NCBI GenBank assembly: GCA_963851385.1
Contig: CAWKPE010000017.1
Coordinates: forward strand, 1 to 41,211
Length of the DNA: 41,211 bases
Direction: 5' to 3'
DNA from: CAWEFA01 sp963851385
GTDB lineage: Bacteria; Bacteroidota; Bacteroidia; Bacteroidales; DTGW01
Shown here in pieces: positions 25,122-34,972 of this stretch; position 1 is the stretch's first letter, and each line of letters opens with the position of its first letter. The translations under genes were made by a program, and so were the position numbers. The notes under the pieces are model-generated. The model had not been told where the DNA came from, did no database searches, and worked only from the letters and a program-made list of their open reading frames with translations.

Positions 25122-28100
25122 ATTAGAATTTCATCATCAATAGGTTTAGAAACATAATCATTAAAGCCAAACGAAAGAATTTTTTCTTTTTCATCTGTCA
25201 TTGCTCTTGCCGTAAGAGCTATAATAGCAGTTTTGTCATTTGAGCTTCTGCGTTTGGATATTTCGGAAAAAGCATCGAATCCTGTAATTTTAGGCATCAT
25301 AATGTCCATTAGTACCAAATCGGGTTTTTCTGCAAAATACTTTTCAACTACTTCATTCCCGTTTTCCGCAAAAATCAAATCATATTCCCTTTCCAGCATT
25401 AATTTTATGGTGAACCGGCCAATCTCCTCATCTTCTGCAATTAATAGTCTGGTTTTTCTATATTCTTGCTTTGTGCTATTATATCCATTCAAAATTTTCT
25501 CAATCAATTTAATTAGTTCTTCTTCTTCAATTGGTTTCCGAAGAAAATAAGTATTATCCCTACATATTTCATCCTGGATTTCCTCATTATCAGAAATTAC
25601 TATAAATGGCAAAAGCTGATTTCTTTTTTCTGTCAATAATTTTTCTTTAAATTTCGGATTGTCTTTACAAACTAAGTAATCAAAAATTATAAGAGAAGGA
25701 GATAATGAAATAATATTTTCATACAGCAAACCTCCATTTACTGTTTGTTCGGATTTATAACCATTTGATTTCAAATACTCCATGTAAAGAAATGCTTCCT
25801 TACTATCATTAGTAACAATAAGTATTAATTTATCTGTTTTGATACTTATTTCTTTCTTTTGCTTAGAAACTGTGATAAGTTCATCTTTTTTTATCAAAGG
25901 AACTTTAAATAAAACTTTTGTCCCAGCACCAATTGTGCTGGTTGCTGAAATTGTTCCTCCCATCATTTCCACAATTTTTTTAGATATTGATAAACCCAAG
26001 CCTGTTCCCTGGTATTTTCGAGATGCCGAACTATCAATTTGTTTAAATTCTTCAAAAATAGATGGAAGATGCTTTTCACTTATTCCAATTCCAGTATCTT
26101 CAACACTAAAACAAATAAACTCATCTCCTTCTTCCGTAATGGTAAATTGAATAATGCCCTTTTCAGTAAATTTTACAGAATTTCCCAATATATTTAATAG
26201 AACCTGGTGAAGTTTTTTAGGATCGGAAATGATGGTAAGAGAATCTTTGTAAATCTTGTGGATTTTAAACAGAATGTCCTTTTTTCCAATCAGGTTAATT
26301 ACAATGTCTCGTATTCCGGTCAGAAAGCTATCTAAAGGAATTGGCTCATCGTTAATTGTCATTTTGCCTGCTTCGACTTTCGAAAGATCTAATATATCAT
26401 TTACCAAATCGAGTAAACGTAAACCACTTTGTGATATTATTCCCAGACCTTCCTTCTGCTTATATGTCAGGTTTTGCGACTCGTACTTTTTCATCATCTT
26501 TGAAATACCTATAATAGAATTCATAGGAGTACGAAGTTCGTGGCTCATGTTAGCCAAGAATTCACTTTTAGTTTTATTTGCGTTTTCCGCAATTTCTTTA
26601 GCTTTTTTTAATTCATATTCGGTTTGCTTTTGTGCCGTAATATCAAGCAAACCTAATATTAAAGTTGATTTTCCCTGAATCTCAGTATTGGTTACACGTA
26701 ATAAAACAATATGTTCCTTTTTCAATATAGAAATGAGTTTCCCTTCAGTGAAATCCAGATTATCAAAATTGTTTAGTGGTTTTTCTGTTTTAATAAATTT
26801 CTCAATTGTGTTATCAACAATTTCATTTCTTTTTGCTCCAATTAATTTTTTTGCTTCCTGGTTAATATCCAGAATCTGTCCAGTGGATTTGTCAATAATC
26901 AATAGACCGAAAGGAGCAATATTGAATACAGCATTAATGAACTTCTGCTGCTCAAAAATTTCAATTTCTGAAAGCTTCCTGGTAGTAATATCCTGAAACA
27001 ATATTGCAATTTTGTTTTTTAAGGTTTGAAAGGCAGTAAATTCAATAACTTCAGAAATACGATTGTCAGTTTTGCTAACCAAAGAATCATTATAGGATCC
27101 TCCATTTAAAGCAAGCTGCTTAAATTTATTTATTAAACCAAACTTTGACCATACGGGCATTATTTCATCTATTGCCTTACCTCTTACTAAAGAAGGTTCA
27201 ACAGAAAGTAACTTGTCTGAAGACGGATTAGAATCAGTTAAAATAAATTCTCCGTCACTATTTAATTCATAAAAATGAATTCCTATCGGAGATGTTTCAA
27301 TTACATTTCTAAATCTTTTTTCACTTTCTTCAAGAGCTTGTTGTGTTTCCTTTATTAACGAAATGTCAACTATGCATTCAACATACAAGCTTTTGTTATT
27401 AATTTCTATAGCTTGCGATTTTTTCAATATTACTATTTCCTTACCTTGTCTTGGATACAAATTATATTCTCCGTCCTGAAATATATTTTGTACAGGTATT
27501 TTGAAATAGTTGTAATATGAAGAATGTACTAACTCAGCTTCGTTTCCCATAAGCATGGACATAGCTTTTGGATTAAGATTCTGAATTTTCCCGGTTTGTT
27601 TGTCGATAACTAAAATGCCAACCTGAGCTGAATCCAAAACAGCATTTAAAAATGTTTCCTTTTCGAGGAGTTTGCTCTTTATTTTTGTTCTCTCAGTATG
27701 CAATAAAAATAAATAAAATGCTGTAATGCAAACAATAGCAATAAATAATAGTATCTTAATTGAATAATAATTATTGGTATTTCGCAAAGAAATATGGTTG
27801 GGTTTTGAAAGATTGAATTGCGCAAAACCTACAGATATCCTGAATATAGCAATACCTAGTGAATTACCAGTGAATTGATTTTTGCAAACGTTATCGCCAA
27901 TATAATAACAGCATAGTTTTGGAATAATATCCTTAAAGAAGATTTTAAATAATGAATATTTTATACACGCATTATCTATGTTTTTAGAAATCTCAAAACG
28001 ATCAAATTCCAGGTTTTCTTCATGGATATCAAGCAAGCATGCCTGTGGACGTTGAATAGATTCAACGTGATATTTATATGACTTTTCAATTCTTATCAGT

Positions 28101-28171
28101 TCGAAAAGTACTGATATAATAATTGCTAAAATTAATAATCCAAAAAGTAAGCTATATTTGTACTTCAACAT
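25091..28171 (-). CDS. hybrid sensor histidine kinase with PAS domains and two receivers
   Basis: 1026 residues. Two membrane helices (about 8-24 and 138-158) flank a periplasmic loop of about 110 residues with five cysteines (45, 69, 87, 88, 96). Three PAS-like domains follow (about 170-285, 285-400, 405-520). HisKA has its phospho-His in FLANMSHELRTPMNS, and the ATPase domain shows DTGIGI and GTGLGLSI. The first receiver (about 775-890) is degenerate: TNDS stands at the acidic pocket, though FDYLVC keeps an Asp. The second (about 905-1026) is canonical (IAEDEE, LVLMDIMMPKITG, SKPID). It likely senses an envelope signal and passes phosphate to the final receiver and perhaps to the separate regulators nearby. 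It starts 46 bp after the TPR kinase. Confidence 0.93.
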   Translation of the reverse strand: MLKYKYSLLFGLLILAIIISVLFELIRIEKSYKYHVESIQRPQACLLDIHEENLEFDRFEISKNIDNACIKYSLFKIFFKDIIPKLCCYYIGDNVCKNQFTGNSLGIAIFRISVGFAQFNLSKPNHISLRNTNNYYSIKILLFIAIVCITAFYLFLLHTERTKIKSKLLEKETFLNAVLDSAQVGILVIDKQTGKIQNLNPKAMSMLMGNEAELVHSSYYNYFKIPVQNIFQDGEYNLYPRQGKEIVILKKSQAIEINNKSLYVECIVDISLIKETQQALEESEKRFRNVIETSPIGIHFYELNSDGEFILTDSNPSSDKLLSVEPSLVRGKAIDEIMPVWSKFGLINKFKQLALNGGSYNDSLVSKTDNRISEVIEFTAFQTLKNKIAILFQDITTRKLSEIEIFEQQKFINAVFNIAPFGLLIIDKSTGQILDINQEAKKLIGAKRNEIVDNTIEKFIKTEKPLNNFDNLDFTEGKLISILKKEHIVLLRVTNTEIQGKSTLILGLLDITAQKQTEYELKKAKEIAENANKTKSEFLANMSHELRTPMNSIIGISKMMKKYESQNLTYKQKEGLGIISQSGLRLLDLVNDILDLSKVEAGKMTINDEPIPLDSFLTGIRDIVINLIGKKDILFKIHKIYKDSLTIISDPKKLHQVLLNILGNSVKFTEKGIIQFTITEEGDEFICFSVEDTGIGISEKHLPSIFEEFKQIDSSASRKYQGTGLGLSISKKIVEMMGGTISATSTIGAGTKVLFKVPLIKKDELITVSKQKKEISIKTDKLILIVTNDSKEAFLYMEYLKSNGYKSEQTVNGGLLYENIISLSPSLIIFDYLVCKDNPKFKEKLLTEKRNQLLPFIVISDNEEIQDEICRDNTYFLRKPIEEEELIKLIEKILNGYNSTKQEYRKTRLLIAEDEEIGRFTIKLMLEREYDLIFAENGNEVVEKYFAEKPDLVLMDIMMPKITGFDAFSEISKRRSSNDKTAIIALTARAMTDEKEKILSFGFNDYVSKPIDDEILIQTIEKYKIR

Positions 28172-28217
28172 AACAAATTAATTATTATTTCTTGTTATCA
28201 ACTTAATTCATTATCAT

Positions 28218-30353
28218 TCACTCTTCAAATGGTATTTCAATTTTAACAGACGTTCCTTCATTAATTTTACTTTTAATAATTATTGTACCTCTCATAATAT
28301 CTAGTAATCCTTTGCAAATAGCCAGTCCCAAACCTGTTCCACCATGTTTTCTTGAAGCTGAATCATCAATTTGTCTGAAGCCCAGAAATAACTTTGACAT
28401 ATCTTCAGCATTAATTCCCTGGCCAGGATCCTCCATTTCAAATATTAACGATGAATTATGTTTACTTACAATAAAATTAATATTTCCTTTTTCAGAAAAT
28501 TTAACTGCATTATCAATAAGATTTTCCCAAATATTCATGAATCTCACTAAATCAATTGCAAATTTTTCAGGAAAATCATCTACCCCATGAACCAAAAAAT
28601 TAAGTTGTTTATCGGATATGATTTTTTTTGCTGTATAGTTAATCTGTGAGAAAAATATTTTACTATCAACCAGTGTTTTTTTTATATCTATTATTCCTGC
28701 TTGTATTTTTGAATATTCAATAATGTCATCAAGCAATTTGAATAATCTGTTTCCTGAATCGTGAATTACAGTAATACATTCGTTTTGTTTTGAAGAAAGG
28801 TTAGTACTATGGTATTTCATTAGCATTTTTGAAATACCTATTATTGCATTTAAGGGTGTTTTTATTTCATGTGATAAATTAGCCAGAAACCTGGATTTAA
28901 GTTTGTCACTTTCTTCTGCTCTTTCTTTTGCCTTCTCTAATTCATCAGTTCTCTGAAGTACCAGCTCTTCAAGGTGATTTTTATAATTTTTTAATTCTTC
29001 TTCAACTTCTTTTTGCTTGTCAATATCTCGCCATATAGAATACAATACCTTCTGGTCATGAATAAACAAGGAAGTATGAGATAAATCGACATGACTTAAA
29101 AGACCGTTATTTTTTTTAATTAATACTTCTGCACGGGAGTAACCAGATTTAAATGCCTGTTCTATCATATTTGATACTACAACACTTGATTTTTCTCCGT
29201 CTATTTGTTTTTCAGGAAATATTTTGAACAAATTAGATTTCTGGAGCTCTTTTCTGTTTTCAAAACCAAAGTATTTTACGCATGCATTATTTGAATCAAT
29301 AATTCCATTTTCATCAATCAGCATTAAAGAATCTTCACTTTCTTCAAACAATCTCCTGAATTTTTCCTCACTTTCAAGCAATTTCTTTTCACGATCTTTT
29401 AATCGTCTATAAAGCAAATAAATTATTGAAGCTAATAATGAAATCAGAGTTATTCCAATTATAAGAATTGTTCTGATTTTTCTTTCAAACTGCAATTGAG
29501 CTTCTTGTTGTCTGATTTTTAAAGTTTGAATGAGTTTATCTTTTGTCAGCATATCTATTTCCATTTGCTTTTCACGTGTAAGCTGTTCAACTTCTTTTAA
29601 TGAAGTTTCCGTTTTTTCTAGACGCTGGCCTTGTTTGCTGATTTCACTTACTATATTCTGAGTATGTAATTCCATTTGTTTGATCTTCTGATCTTTCATT
29701 TTAAATTCTTCGCTTTGTAACAATTTGTCCAATGATATATACAGATTAAGATATTCCATTGATTTTTCTTTATTACCAAGCTTGTCAAAATTTTCAGCCA
29801 ATGCACTATAAATTCTTCTCATCAGCTTAATATTATTTTGTTCTTTTGCTATTTCTAAACCTATTTGGAGATTAGAAACAGCTTCCTGGAATTTTTCTAA
29901 ATTCTCATATGCCATTGAAATATTTAAATAGCTTGAAGCAAGATCCTCCTTATTATTTACTGATTTTTCTATTTTAAGATTCTCATTAAAGGCTTCTAAT
30001 GCCTTCTCGTGTTGTCCCAGATCAGTATAAATCATGCCAATGCTGTTATAAATAGATTTAATGGCATTTTTATTACCCAGTTTTTTATTTAATTCAAGTG
30101 ACTGAAAAAAATAATTCAGTGCTTCGCTATAATTTTCAGTCTCCCAGTATATATATGCTATCTTATTTAGTACTTCGCATTGTTCAATGAGCTTATTATT
30201 TGATTTATAAGATTCCAATAACTCTAAATAGTGGTCTACTTTGGAAATTTGATCACTTGTAGTAGCGCGAGCTTGAAAATTTGAAATAGAAATTGGTATC
30301 AAAATGTAGAAAAAAATATTTCTCAATATTTGATATATATTTTGAAAATTCAT
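28218..30353 (-). CDS. TPR-PAS sensor histidine kinase
   Basis: 711 residues. A signal-like hydrophobic N-terminus (about 10-28) precedes at least five TPR repeats (about 50-220, for example SEALNYFFQSLELNKKLG). A coiled coil (about 225-290), one membrane helix (about 292-315, ILIIGITLISLLASIIYLLY), a PAS domain (about 325-445) and a second coil follow. HisKA carries the phospho-His in FLANLSHEIKTPLNA. The ATPase domain has NLIDNAVKFS, DPGQGI and GTGLGLAI. There is no receiver, so phosphate must go to a separate regulator; the two receivers at 22922-23697 are candidates. The periplasmic TPR part probably reads a protein partner. It probably leads a transcript with the downstream hybrid kinase. 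Confidence 0.93.
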   Translation of the reverse strand: MNFQNIYQILRNIFFYILIPISISNFQARATTSDQISKVDHYLELLESYKSNNKLIEQCEVLNKIAYIYWETENYSEALNYFFQSLELNKKLGNKNAIKSIYNSIGMIYTDLGQHEKALEAFNENLKIEKSVNNKEDLASSYLNISMAYENLEKFQEAVSNLQIGLEIAKEQNNIKLMRRIYSALAENFDKLGNKEKSMEYLNLYISLDKLLQSEEFKMKDQKIKQMELHTQNIVSEISKQGQRLEKTETSLKEVEQLTREKQMEIDMLTKDKLIQTLKIRQQEAQLQFERKIRTILIIGITLISLLASIIYLLYRRLKDREKKLLESEEKFRRLFEESEDSLMLIDENGIIDSNNACVKYFGFENRKELQKSNLFKIFPEKQIDGEKSSVVVSNMIEQAFKSGYSRAEVLIKKNNGLLSHVDLSHTSLFIHDQKVLYSIWRDIDKQKEVEEELKNYKNHLEELVLQRTDELEKAKERAEESDKLKSRFLANLSHEIKTPLNAIIGISKMLMKYHSTNLSSKQNECITVIHDSGNRLFKLLDDIIEYSKIQAGIIDIKKTLVDSKIFFSQINYTAKKIISDKQLNFLVHGVDDFPEKFAIDLVRFMNIWENLIDNAVKFSEKGNINFIVSKHNSSLIFEMEDPGQGINAEDMSKLFLGFRQIDDSASRKHGGTGLGLAICKGLLDIMRGTIIIKSKINEGTSVKIEIPFEE

Positions 30354-30505
30354 TTTCCATTTTGCTTGTCAATTAAATATACAAAATTTAATAAAGAGTT
30401 TGTTCATTTAAAACATGAGATATATCATAATAATTAGTGGATTTTAAAAAAATGGTGACTAAATCTTAAAACACAAAAGTCTAATTGTAAATCTGACCAG
30501 GAAAT

Positions 30506-32458
30506 TTATTTATTTGAAGAAGTATTTATGTCTATAGTATAATCTTTAGAATATTTCACTAAATGTTGGTAAGTATTTGTATAACCATCTAAAGGAGAAA
30601 TCTGAATAAAATTAAAAGGTGCTACTATTGCATTATTTTTAATACAGGGAAGATATTTTGTAAAATCTTTTCCATAATTATAGAAGGCAGTTATAAAAAA
30701 AGAAGCTATATCATAACCCATCATAGAATAATTAAAACCAAATTTGGAATATTTAGCAGGTTCGGTACCAAAAAACAATTGATATTTTTTAAGAAAATCT
30801 ATTGTGTAAATATTTGTATAATCTGAATAGAAAGGTGTATTAAAAGTCATTTGTAAATCATAAAAATAATTAAGATCAATTCCGCTATAATTAATCCAAT
30901 CATGCATTCCAATAACCGATATTCTATTATCTATAAGTTTTGATTCTAAAGTGCCTAACAAGTCAGTCACAAATATTTCATCGGCTACAGGTGAGATAAT
31001 TATATTTTCATGAAGTGAATCAATTGCTTCTTTTACATTAGAAAAATCATTATTATTAACATTAACAACCTTTATATGAAGTGTATCCTTACCAAATTTA
31101 TTAGCCAGGTATTGCTTAAACTCTTTATTTTGCTCAATATTAGCAGTATCAGACTTATAAACTGCAATTGTATTTTTTGATGTATCGGGTTTTAAAAGAT
31201 TAAGATCAGCTTCTATTTCGTATGATTTCCCTGGATTAATCTGGAAAAGCATTGGATTGTCATGAAGTAGTTTTTCATTACAAGCCATTGGAGAAATAAT
31301 GTAAATTCCATTTTTAAGTGCATAATCTGCGACAATTTTAATTTGATCACCAAAGACGGGTCCAATAATTAAATTACTTTTTTGGAAATTCGAATTTTTA
31401 AGTATTTCTTCAGTTTTAGCAGTACTTTTTTCTGTATCAAAAACGTACAAGTTTACCTGCAAACCTTTATTCTTAAGATTATCCAATGCTAAAAGTACTC
31501 CCTGGTAAAATTCCATGAATTTTGCTGACAATGGCAAAAATTCATCTGGTTGTTTTAGTTGAGCTTTTTCCTCATTTTGGTTTTCATCGTTTGTTTCAGC
31601 ATCATTACTATTATTTCCGGAAGAAAATAAAGGCAATAATAAAGAAACTTGTATTTTTTTCTCAAATACTGGTAAAAGCAAACTATCACAATTTACATTA
31701 ATTTTCACTGGAGTTAGTTCTATTTTTTTACCAGTTGAGCTATCAGATTTAATTGTATTTAAAATCTGGTTTTGATTGTTAGTTGGTATAAGTAAATCCT
31801 GACCTGCTTTCAAACCTTCTTTGGAAACAGATTGGTTATATTTAAGCAAAGTATCTTTATCTATTCCAAACTGTTTGGAAAGCGAATAAATAGTTTCTTT
31901 TTCTATTACTTTATGAATAACGAAACCGGTTTTTGAATTTTCAGGATTTTGATTATTTTCCTTTTTCGGTAGAGCAGGTATTTTAAGTACCTGGTTAATT
32001 TGGATGCTATCTATTTTGACTTCCGGGTTAAGTTTTTCTATATCAGCAACAGTAACACCATAAATTCTTGAAATTGAATACAAAGTCTGACCGGCTGCAA
32101 CCACATGTAAAATTTGCTCATCATTTTTTTTAACAACTACCTCAACTTTATGCATTGCCGCAACTGGAATTCGAAGTACCTGATCTGTTTTAATTTCATA
32201 AACAGCGTCGGGATTAGAGGATGTAATATCTGCTACACTTACAGAATATGCTTTTGCTATAGAATATAAAGTTTCACCTTTTTTTACAACATGAATATAA
32301 TAGACCTTTCCATTAATAAGAGCTTTTTCAGTTGAGCGTTGAACTTCTACTCCTGATGCCTGTGCAAAAATCTGGTATGATAAGGAAAATAATAAGCAAA
32401 TCAAAACAATGAAAAATATTGAAAATTTTATAAAATTGATTTTTAATGACTTAATCAT
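30506..32458 (-). CDS. LysM protein with type 1 periplasmic-binding domain
   Basis: 650 residues from ATG 32458, chosen because it gives a normal signal peptide ending IFAQ; longer in-frame starts at 32473 (ATG) and 32497 (TTG) are less likely. Three LysM domains follow: YIHVVKKGETLYSIAKAY, LHVVAAGQTLYSISRIYG and VIHKVIEKETIYSLSKQFG. After a spacer rich in Asn, Asp and Glu comes a Leu/Ile/Val-binding-type periplasmic fold (about 240-640) with VSLLLPLF, NLIIGPVFGD and a late YDIASFF. LysM binds peptidoglycan. The binding-protein fold in this Bacteroidetes family probably senses or scaffolds rather than imports, since no ABC importer is present. Ligand unknown. Confidence 0.9.
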   Translation of the reverse strand: MIKSLKINFIKFSIFFIVLICLLFSLSYQIFAQASGVEVQRSTEKALINGKVYYIHVVKKGETLYSIAKAYSVSVADITSSNPDAVYEIKTDQVLRIPVAAMHKVEVVVKKNDEQILHVVAAGQTLYSISRIYGVTVADIEKLNPEVKIDSIQINQVLKIPALPKKENNQNPENSKTGFVIHKVIEKETIYSLSKQFGIDKDTLLKYNQSVSKEGLKAGQDLLIPTNNQNQILNTIKSDSSTGKKIELTPVKINVNCDSLLLPVFEKKIQVSLLLPLFSSGNNSNDAETNDENQNEEKAQLKQPDEFLPLSAKFMEFYQGVLLALDNLKNKGLQVNLYVFDTEKSTAKTEEILKNSNFQKSNLIIGPVFGDQIKIVADYALKNGIYIISPMACNEKLLHDNPMLFQINPGKSYEIEADLNLLKPDTSKNTIAVYKSDTANIEQNKEFKQYLANKFGKDTLHIKVVNVNNNDFSNVKEAIDSLHENIIISPVADEIFVTDLLGTLESKLIDNRISVIGMHDWINYSGIDLNYFYDLQMTFNTPFYSDYTNIYTIDFLKKYQLFFGTEPAKYSKFGFNYSMMGYDIASFFITAFYNYGKDFTKYLPCIKNNAIVAPFNFIQISPLDGYTNTYQHLVKYSKDYTIDINTSSNK

Positions 32459-32622
32459 AAAATAAACTTTCATTTTCACAAATACCAAAGTAAGCAACTA
32501 ATTGCTAATTTCCATTCCTGAAATAATAAAATTTAAAAATGCAGTTTACAGAAATTTAAACACCTTGAATATTTAAATACCAATTTAATATCATTTGCTT
32601 TTAAAAGAAGTTCTTCATTTAT

Positions 32623-33771
32623 CTAACGACCGGCTTTTAAAATATTAAGTATTGGAAAATAATGCCCACCTGTACCATTTGTATATTCTGAACTTATTTT
32701 CATATGTAAAGCATGCTTGCCTTCAGGCAGGTTACCTGCAATTTGGGAAAAAACTGTAGCTGGACCCCATTTTTGAGTCCAATATGCATCAATTACTTTA
32801 TGCGGACCATCATCTACCCAAAATTCAGCCTTTCCCCACGTATCGTTATCATGAAGGTTATAAATTATTCCTATTGCATCACCCTCAACAGAAAATGTCA
32901 TCTCTGCATCAACCTTATTTGAAGACCAACCTGAACCGGAAGGTAGCCAACCTGTATTTTTTACAGGTATAAGAGTCTCATTTGTGTACTTTTGAGTATG
33001 AACGTATACATCTGAAACATATGGTGAAGGCAATACATATTCTTTTTCTGGTAGATTACTATCTAAAGGAAGATTTTCATATATTTTTTCAAGCTCATTT
33101 TTCAAAAATAGTGCAATATAATTCATGCCTGTATCATTTGGATGAACATCATCCAGATAGATATTATTTAATTGCCTTTTATCTAAAGTCAACTGAGGAT
33201 AAATAAATGCTTTAAAGTTTATAAATGGAATTTTGTAATGTTCTGCAATTGGTTTATGATAATCTATAGCTGAAGTCCCGTCTTTATTCATTAAATTAAG
33301 CATCATCACTCCGGGTTTATTAGAAGAAACCAGAATTTGTCTTACTAAACCTTCCATAGTTTCAGCTGAAAGATTATCCAATGAATCGTTCACAGCAAAT
33401 TCAATGACAACAAAATCGGGTTTAAATTTCAACAACTCATCCTGAACCCTAAAGTCAGCGATTGCTGAACCAGTGCCCCCAAAACCAGCATTAATTAAAG
33501 TTACTTTTGAGGAAGTGAATTTTGTTTTCCACCAGTCAGTCATCAGATTTGCCCATCTTTTGTTTTCAGTTGATGCCGCGTACCCGGCAGTAATAGAACC
33601 CCCAATTACACCAATAGTAATTGGTTCACCCCTCCGCGCTTTTGCCATTACCTTATAAATTCTTGCAGTATCATACATTCCAGTTGCCATCATATCAATA
33701 CTAAGATCAATTTGTAATATAAAATACATGAACATCACAATATAAAATAACTTTAAACAAATAAATTTCAT
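32623..33771 (-). CDS. SGNH/GDSL-type hydrolase with C-terminal carbohydrate-esterase-like domain
   Basis: 382 residues with an N-terminal hydrophobic signal or anchor (about 5-24). SGNH blocks are present: block I GVIGGSITAGYA (catalytic Ser), block II NAGFGGTGS (Gly), block III FVVIEFAVNDS (Asn) and block V DDVHPNDTG (Asp and His). The C-terminal part (about 250-382) is beta-rich with Trp-containing strands and resembles the sandwich added to some carbohydrate esterases. It is probably a periplasmic esterase or deacetylase of a polysaccharide; the exact substrate is unknown. It is divergent from tpiA across 180 bp. A CAAAAATA box at 33800-33807 (TATTTTTG on the minus strand) could be its -7. 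Confidence 0.88.
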   Translation of the reverse strand: MKFICLKLFYIVMFMYFILQIDLSIDMMATGMYDTARIYKVMAKARRGEPITIGVIGGSITAGYAASTENKRWANLMTDWWKTKFTSSKVTLINAGFGGTGSAIADFRVQDELLKFKPDFVVIEFAVNDSLDNLSAETMEGLVRQILVSSNKPGVMMLNLMNKDGTSAIDYHKPIAEHYKIPFINFKAFIYPQLTLDKRQLNNIYLDDVHPNDTGMNYIALFLKNELEKIYENLPLDSNLPEKEYVLPSPYVSDVYVHTQKYTNETLIPVKNTGWLPSGSGWSSNKVDAEMTFSVEGDAIGIIYNLHDNDTWGKAEFWVDDGPHKVIDAYWTQKWGPATVFSQIAGNLPEGKHALHMKISSEYTNGTGGHYFPILNILKAGR

Positions 33772-33889
33772 GACTCATTCCATTATAGTTAATATCAAGC
33801 AAAAATAATCATATATTATCCATATAAGATATAGCATGATGTACAAAATTTTAATTCATTGGTTTTGATAAATATTAAATCTTAAGCTG

Positions 33890-33920
33890 CTTGTATGTTT
33901 GAGCATATTTTCTAATTTTG
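33890..33920 (+). promoter_or_regulatory. Bacteroidetes-type promoter of tpiA
   Basis: CTTG (33890-33893), a 19-nt spacer and TAATTTTG (33913-33920) match the -33/-7 pattern. The ATG at 33952 is 31 nt after the box. Confidence 0.6.
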
Positions 33921-33951
33921 TGAGCCAAAATTTTATTAAATCTAAATTGAA

Positions 33952-34700
33952 ATGAGAAAAAAAATAGTTGCAGGCAATTGGAAAATGAATACTACTCTTC
34001 AGGAAGGATTAATTTAGCAAAGGATGTTGAAGCCTTAGCTTCAAAAGTTAATAATAATGCTATAGTAATATGTTGTACGCCATTTATTCATATTACTGAA
34101 GTAAAAAAAGTATTGAAAAAAGTTGAACTGGGTGCTCAAAATTGTGCCTCAGAAGAAAGTGGAGCTTTTACTGGAGAAGTCTCTGCCCAAATGATTTCTT
34201 CAACGGGAGCTAAATATGTTATTATTGGCCATTCTGAACGTAGAACTTATTATCTTGAAAATGATAGTTTGCTTAATAAAAAAGTAAAATTCGCCTTGGC
34301 CAATAACCTCATTCCTATTTTCTGCATTGGTGAGCTTTTAGCTGAAAGGGAAGCAAATAAGCATTTTGATGTAGTTAAAAGCCAATTGACAAACGGCATT
34401 TTTGATCTATCTGAATCCGATTTTGTTAAGTTAGTAATAGCTTATGAACCGGTATGGGCAATTGGCACTGGTAAAACAGCAACTTCGCAACAAGCCCAGG
34501 AAATGCATAAATTTATACGTGAAACAATAGCATCTAAATACGGTAAAAATGTTGCTGACAATACCTCTATATTATATGGCGGAAGTTGTAACGATAAAAA
34601 TGCAGCTGAATTATTTTCAAATCCTGATGTTGATGGCGGATTAATAGGAGGTGCTTCTCTTAAACCGGAAAGTTTTTTAGGAATTATCAAAGCGATTTAA
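33952..34700 (+). CDS. tpiA: triose-phosphate isomerase, frameshifted near the N-terminus
   Basis: ATG 33952 gives MRKKIVAGNWKMNTTLQEG, containing the active-site Asn and Lys (NWKMN), but this frame stops at TAG 34015-34017. The rest continues in another frame from about 34008: INLAKDVEALASKV, VIIGHSERR (catalytic His), LVIAYEPVWAIGTGKT (catalytic Glu) and the phosphate-gripping IGGASLKPESF. One missing A in GGATT at 34004-34008 restores a 250-residue enzyme of normal length. Starting inside at the TTG 33978 would lose the essential Lys. TpiA interconverts dihydroxyacetone phosphate and glyceraldehyde 3-phosphate and is almost never lost, so this indel is probably a sequence error. Confidence 0.93.
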
Positions 34701-34789
34701 GTCAACAACTTTAAACTATTGGCTGTTGGCTATTCTAAGTTCAAAGTTTAAAATTCTAAGTTTCGAAAACTTGAAATTCCTTCACCATT

Positions 34790-34822
34790 TATCTTGTATC
34801 TTGTATCTTGTATCTGGCATCC
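34790..34822. repeat. 7-bp tandem repeat, TATCTTG
   Basis: Four near-perfect copies (TATCTTG three times, then TATCTGG) sit in the 272-bp gap between tpiA and the large secreted gene. The same words recur as GATACAGGAT at about 16500 and 40584. Upstream (34701-34780) are fuzzy repeats of the type TTCAAAGTTTAAAATTCTAAGTTT. These are degenerate intergenic repeats without an evident role. Confidence 0.5.
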
Positions 34823-34972
34823 ATGCCTGGTACTTATTTTCTTCTCTCATACCTTATATTTATAGGGGCAATTGCAATTGTTAATAAACGTTTTATATAT
34901 TTTTCATGCAATAAATGATTCTTTAATTTTTCTTCCCTAATTTCGCATATAATCATATCTAACTTGCCGACA

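Noticed and set aside
25233..26996. Several plus-strand ORFs of 100-140 codons
   Set aside because: All are antisense to the hybrid kinase; serine/isoleucine-rich composition is typical of complementary-strand readings.
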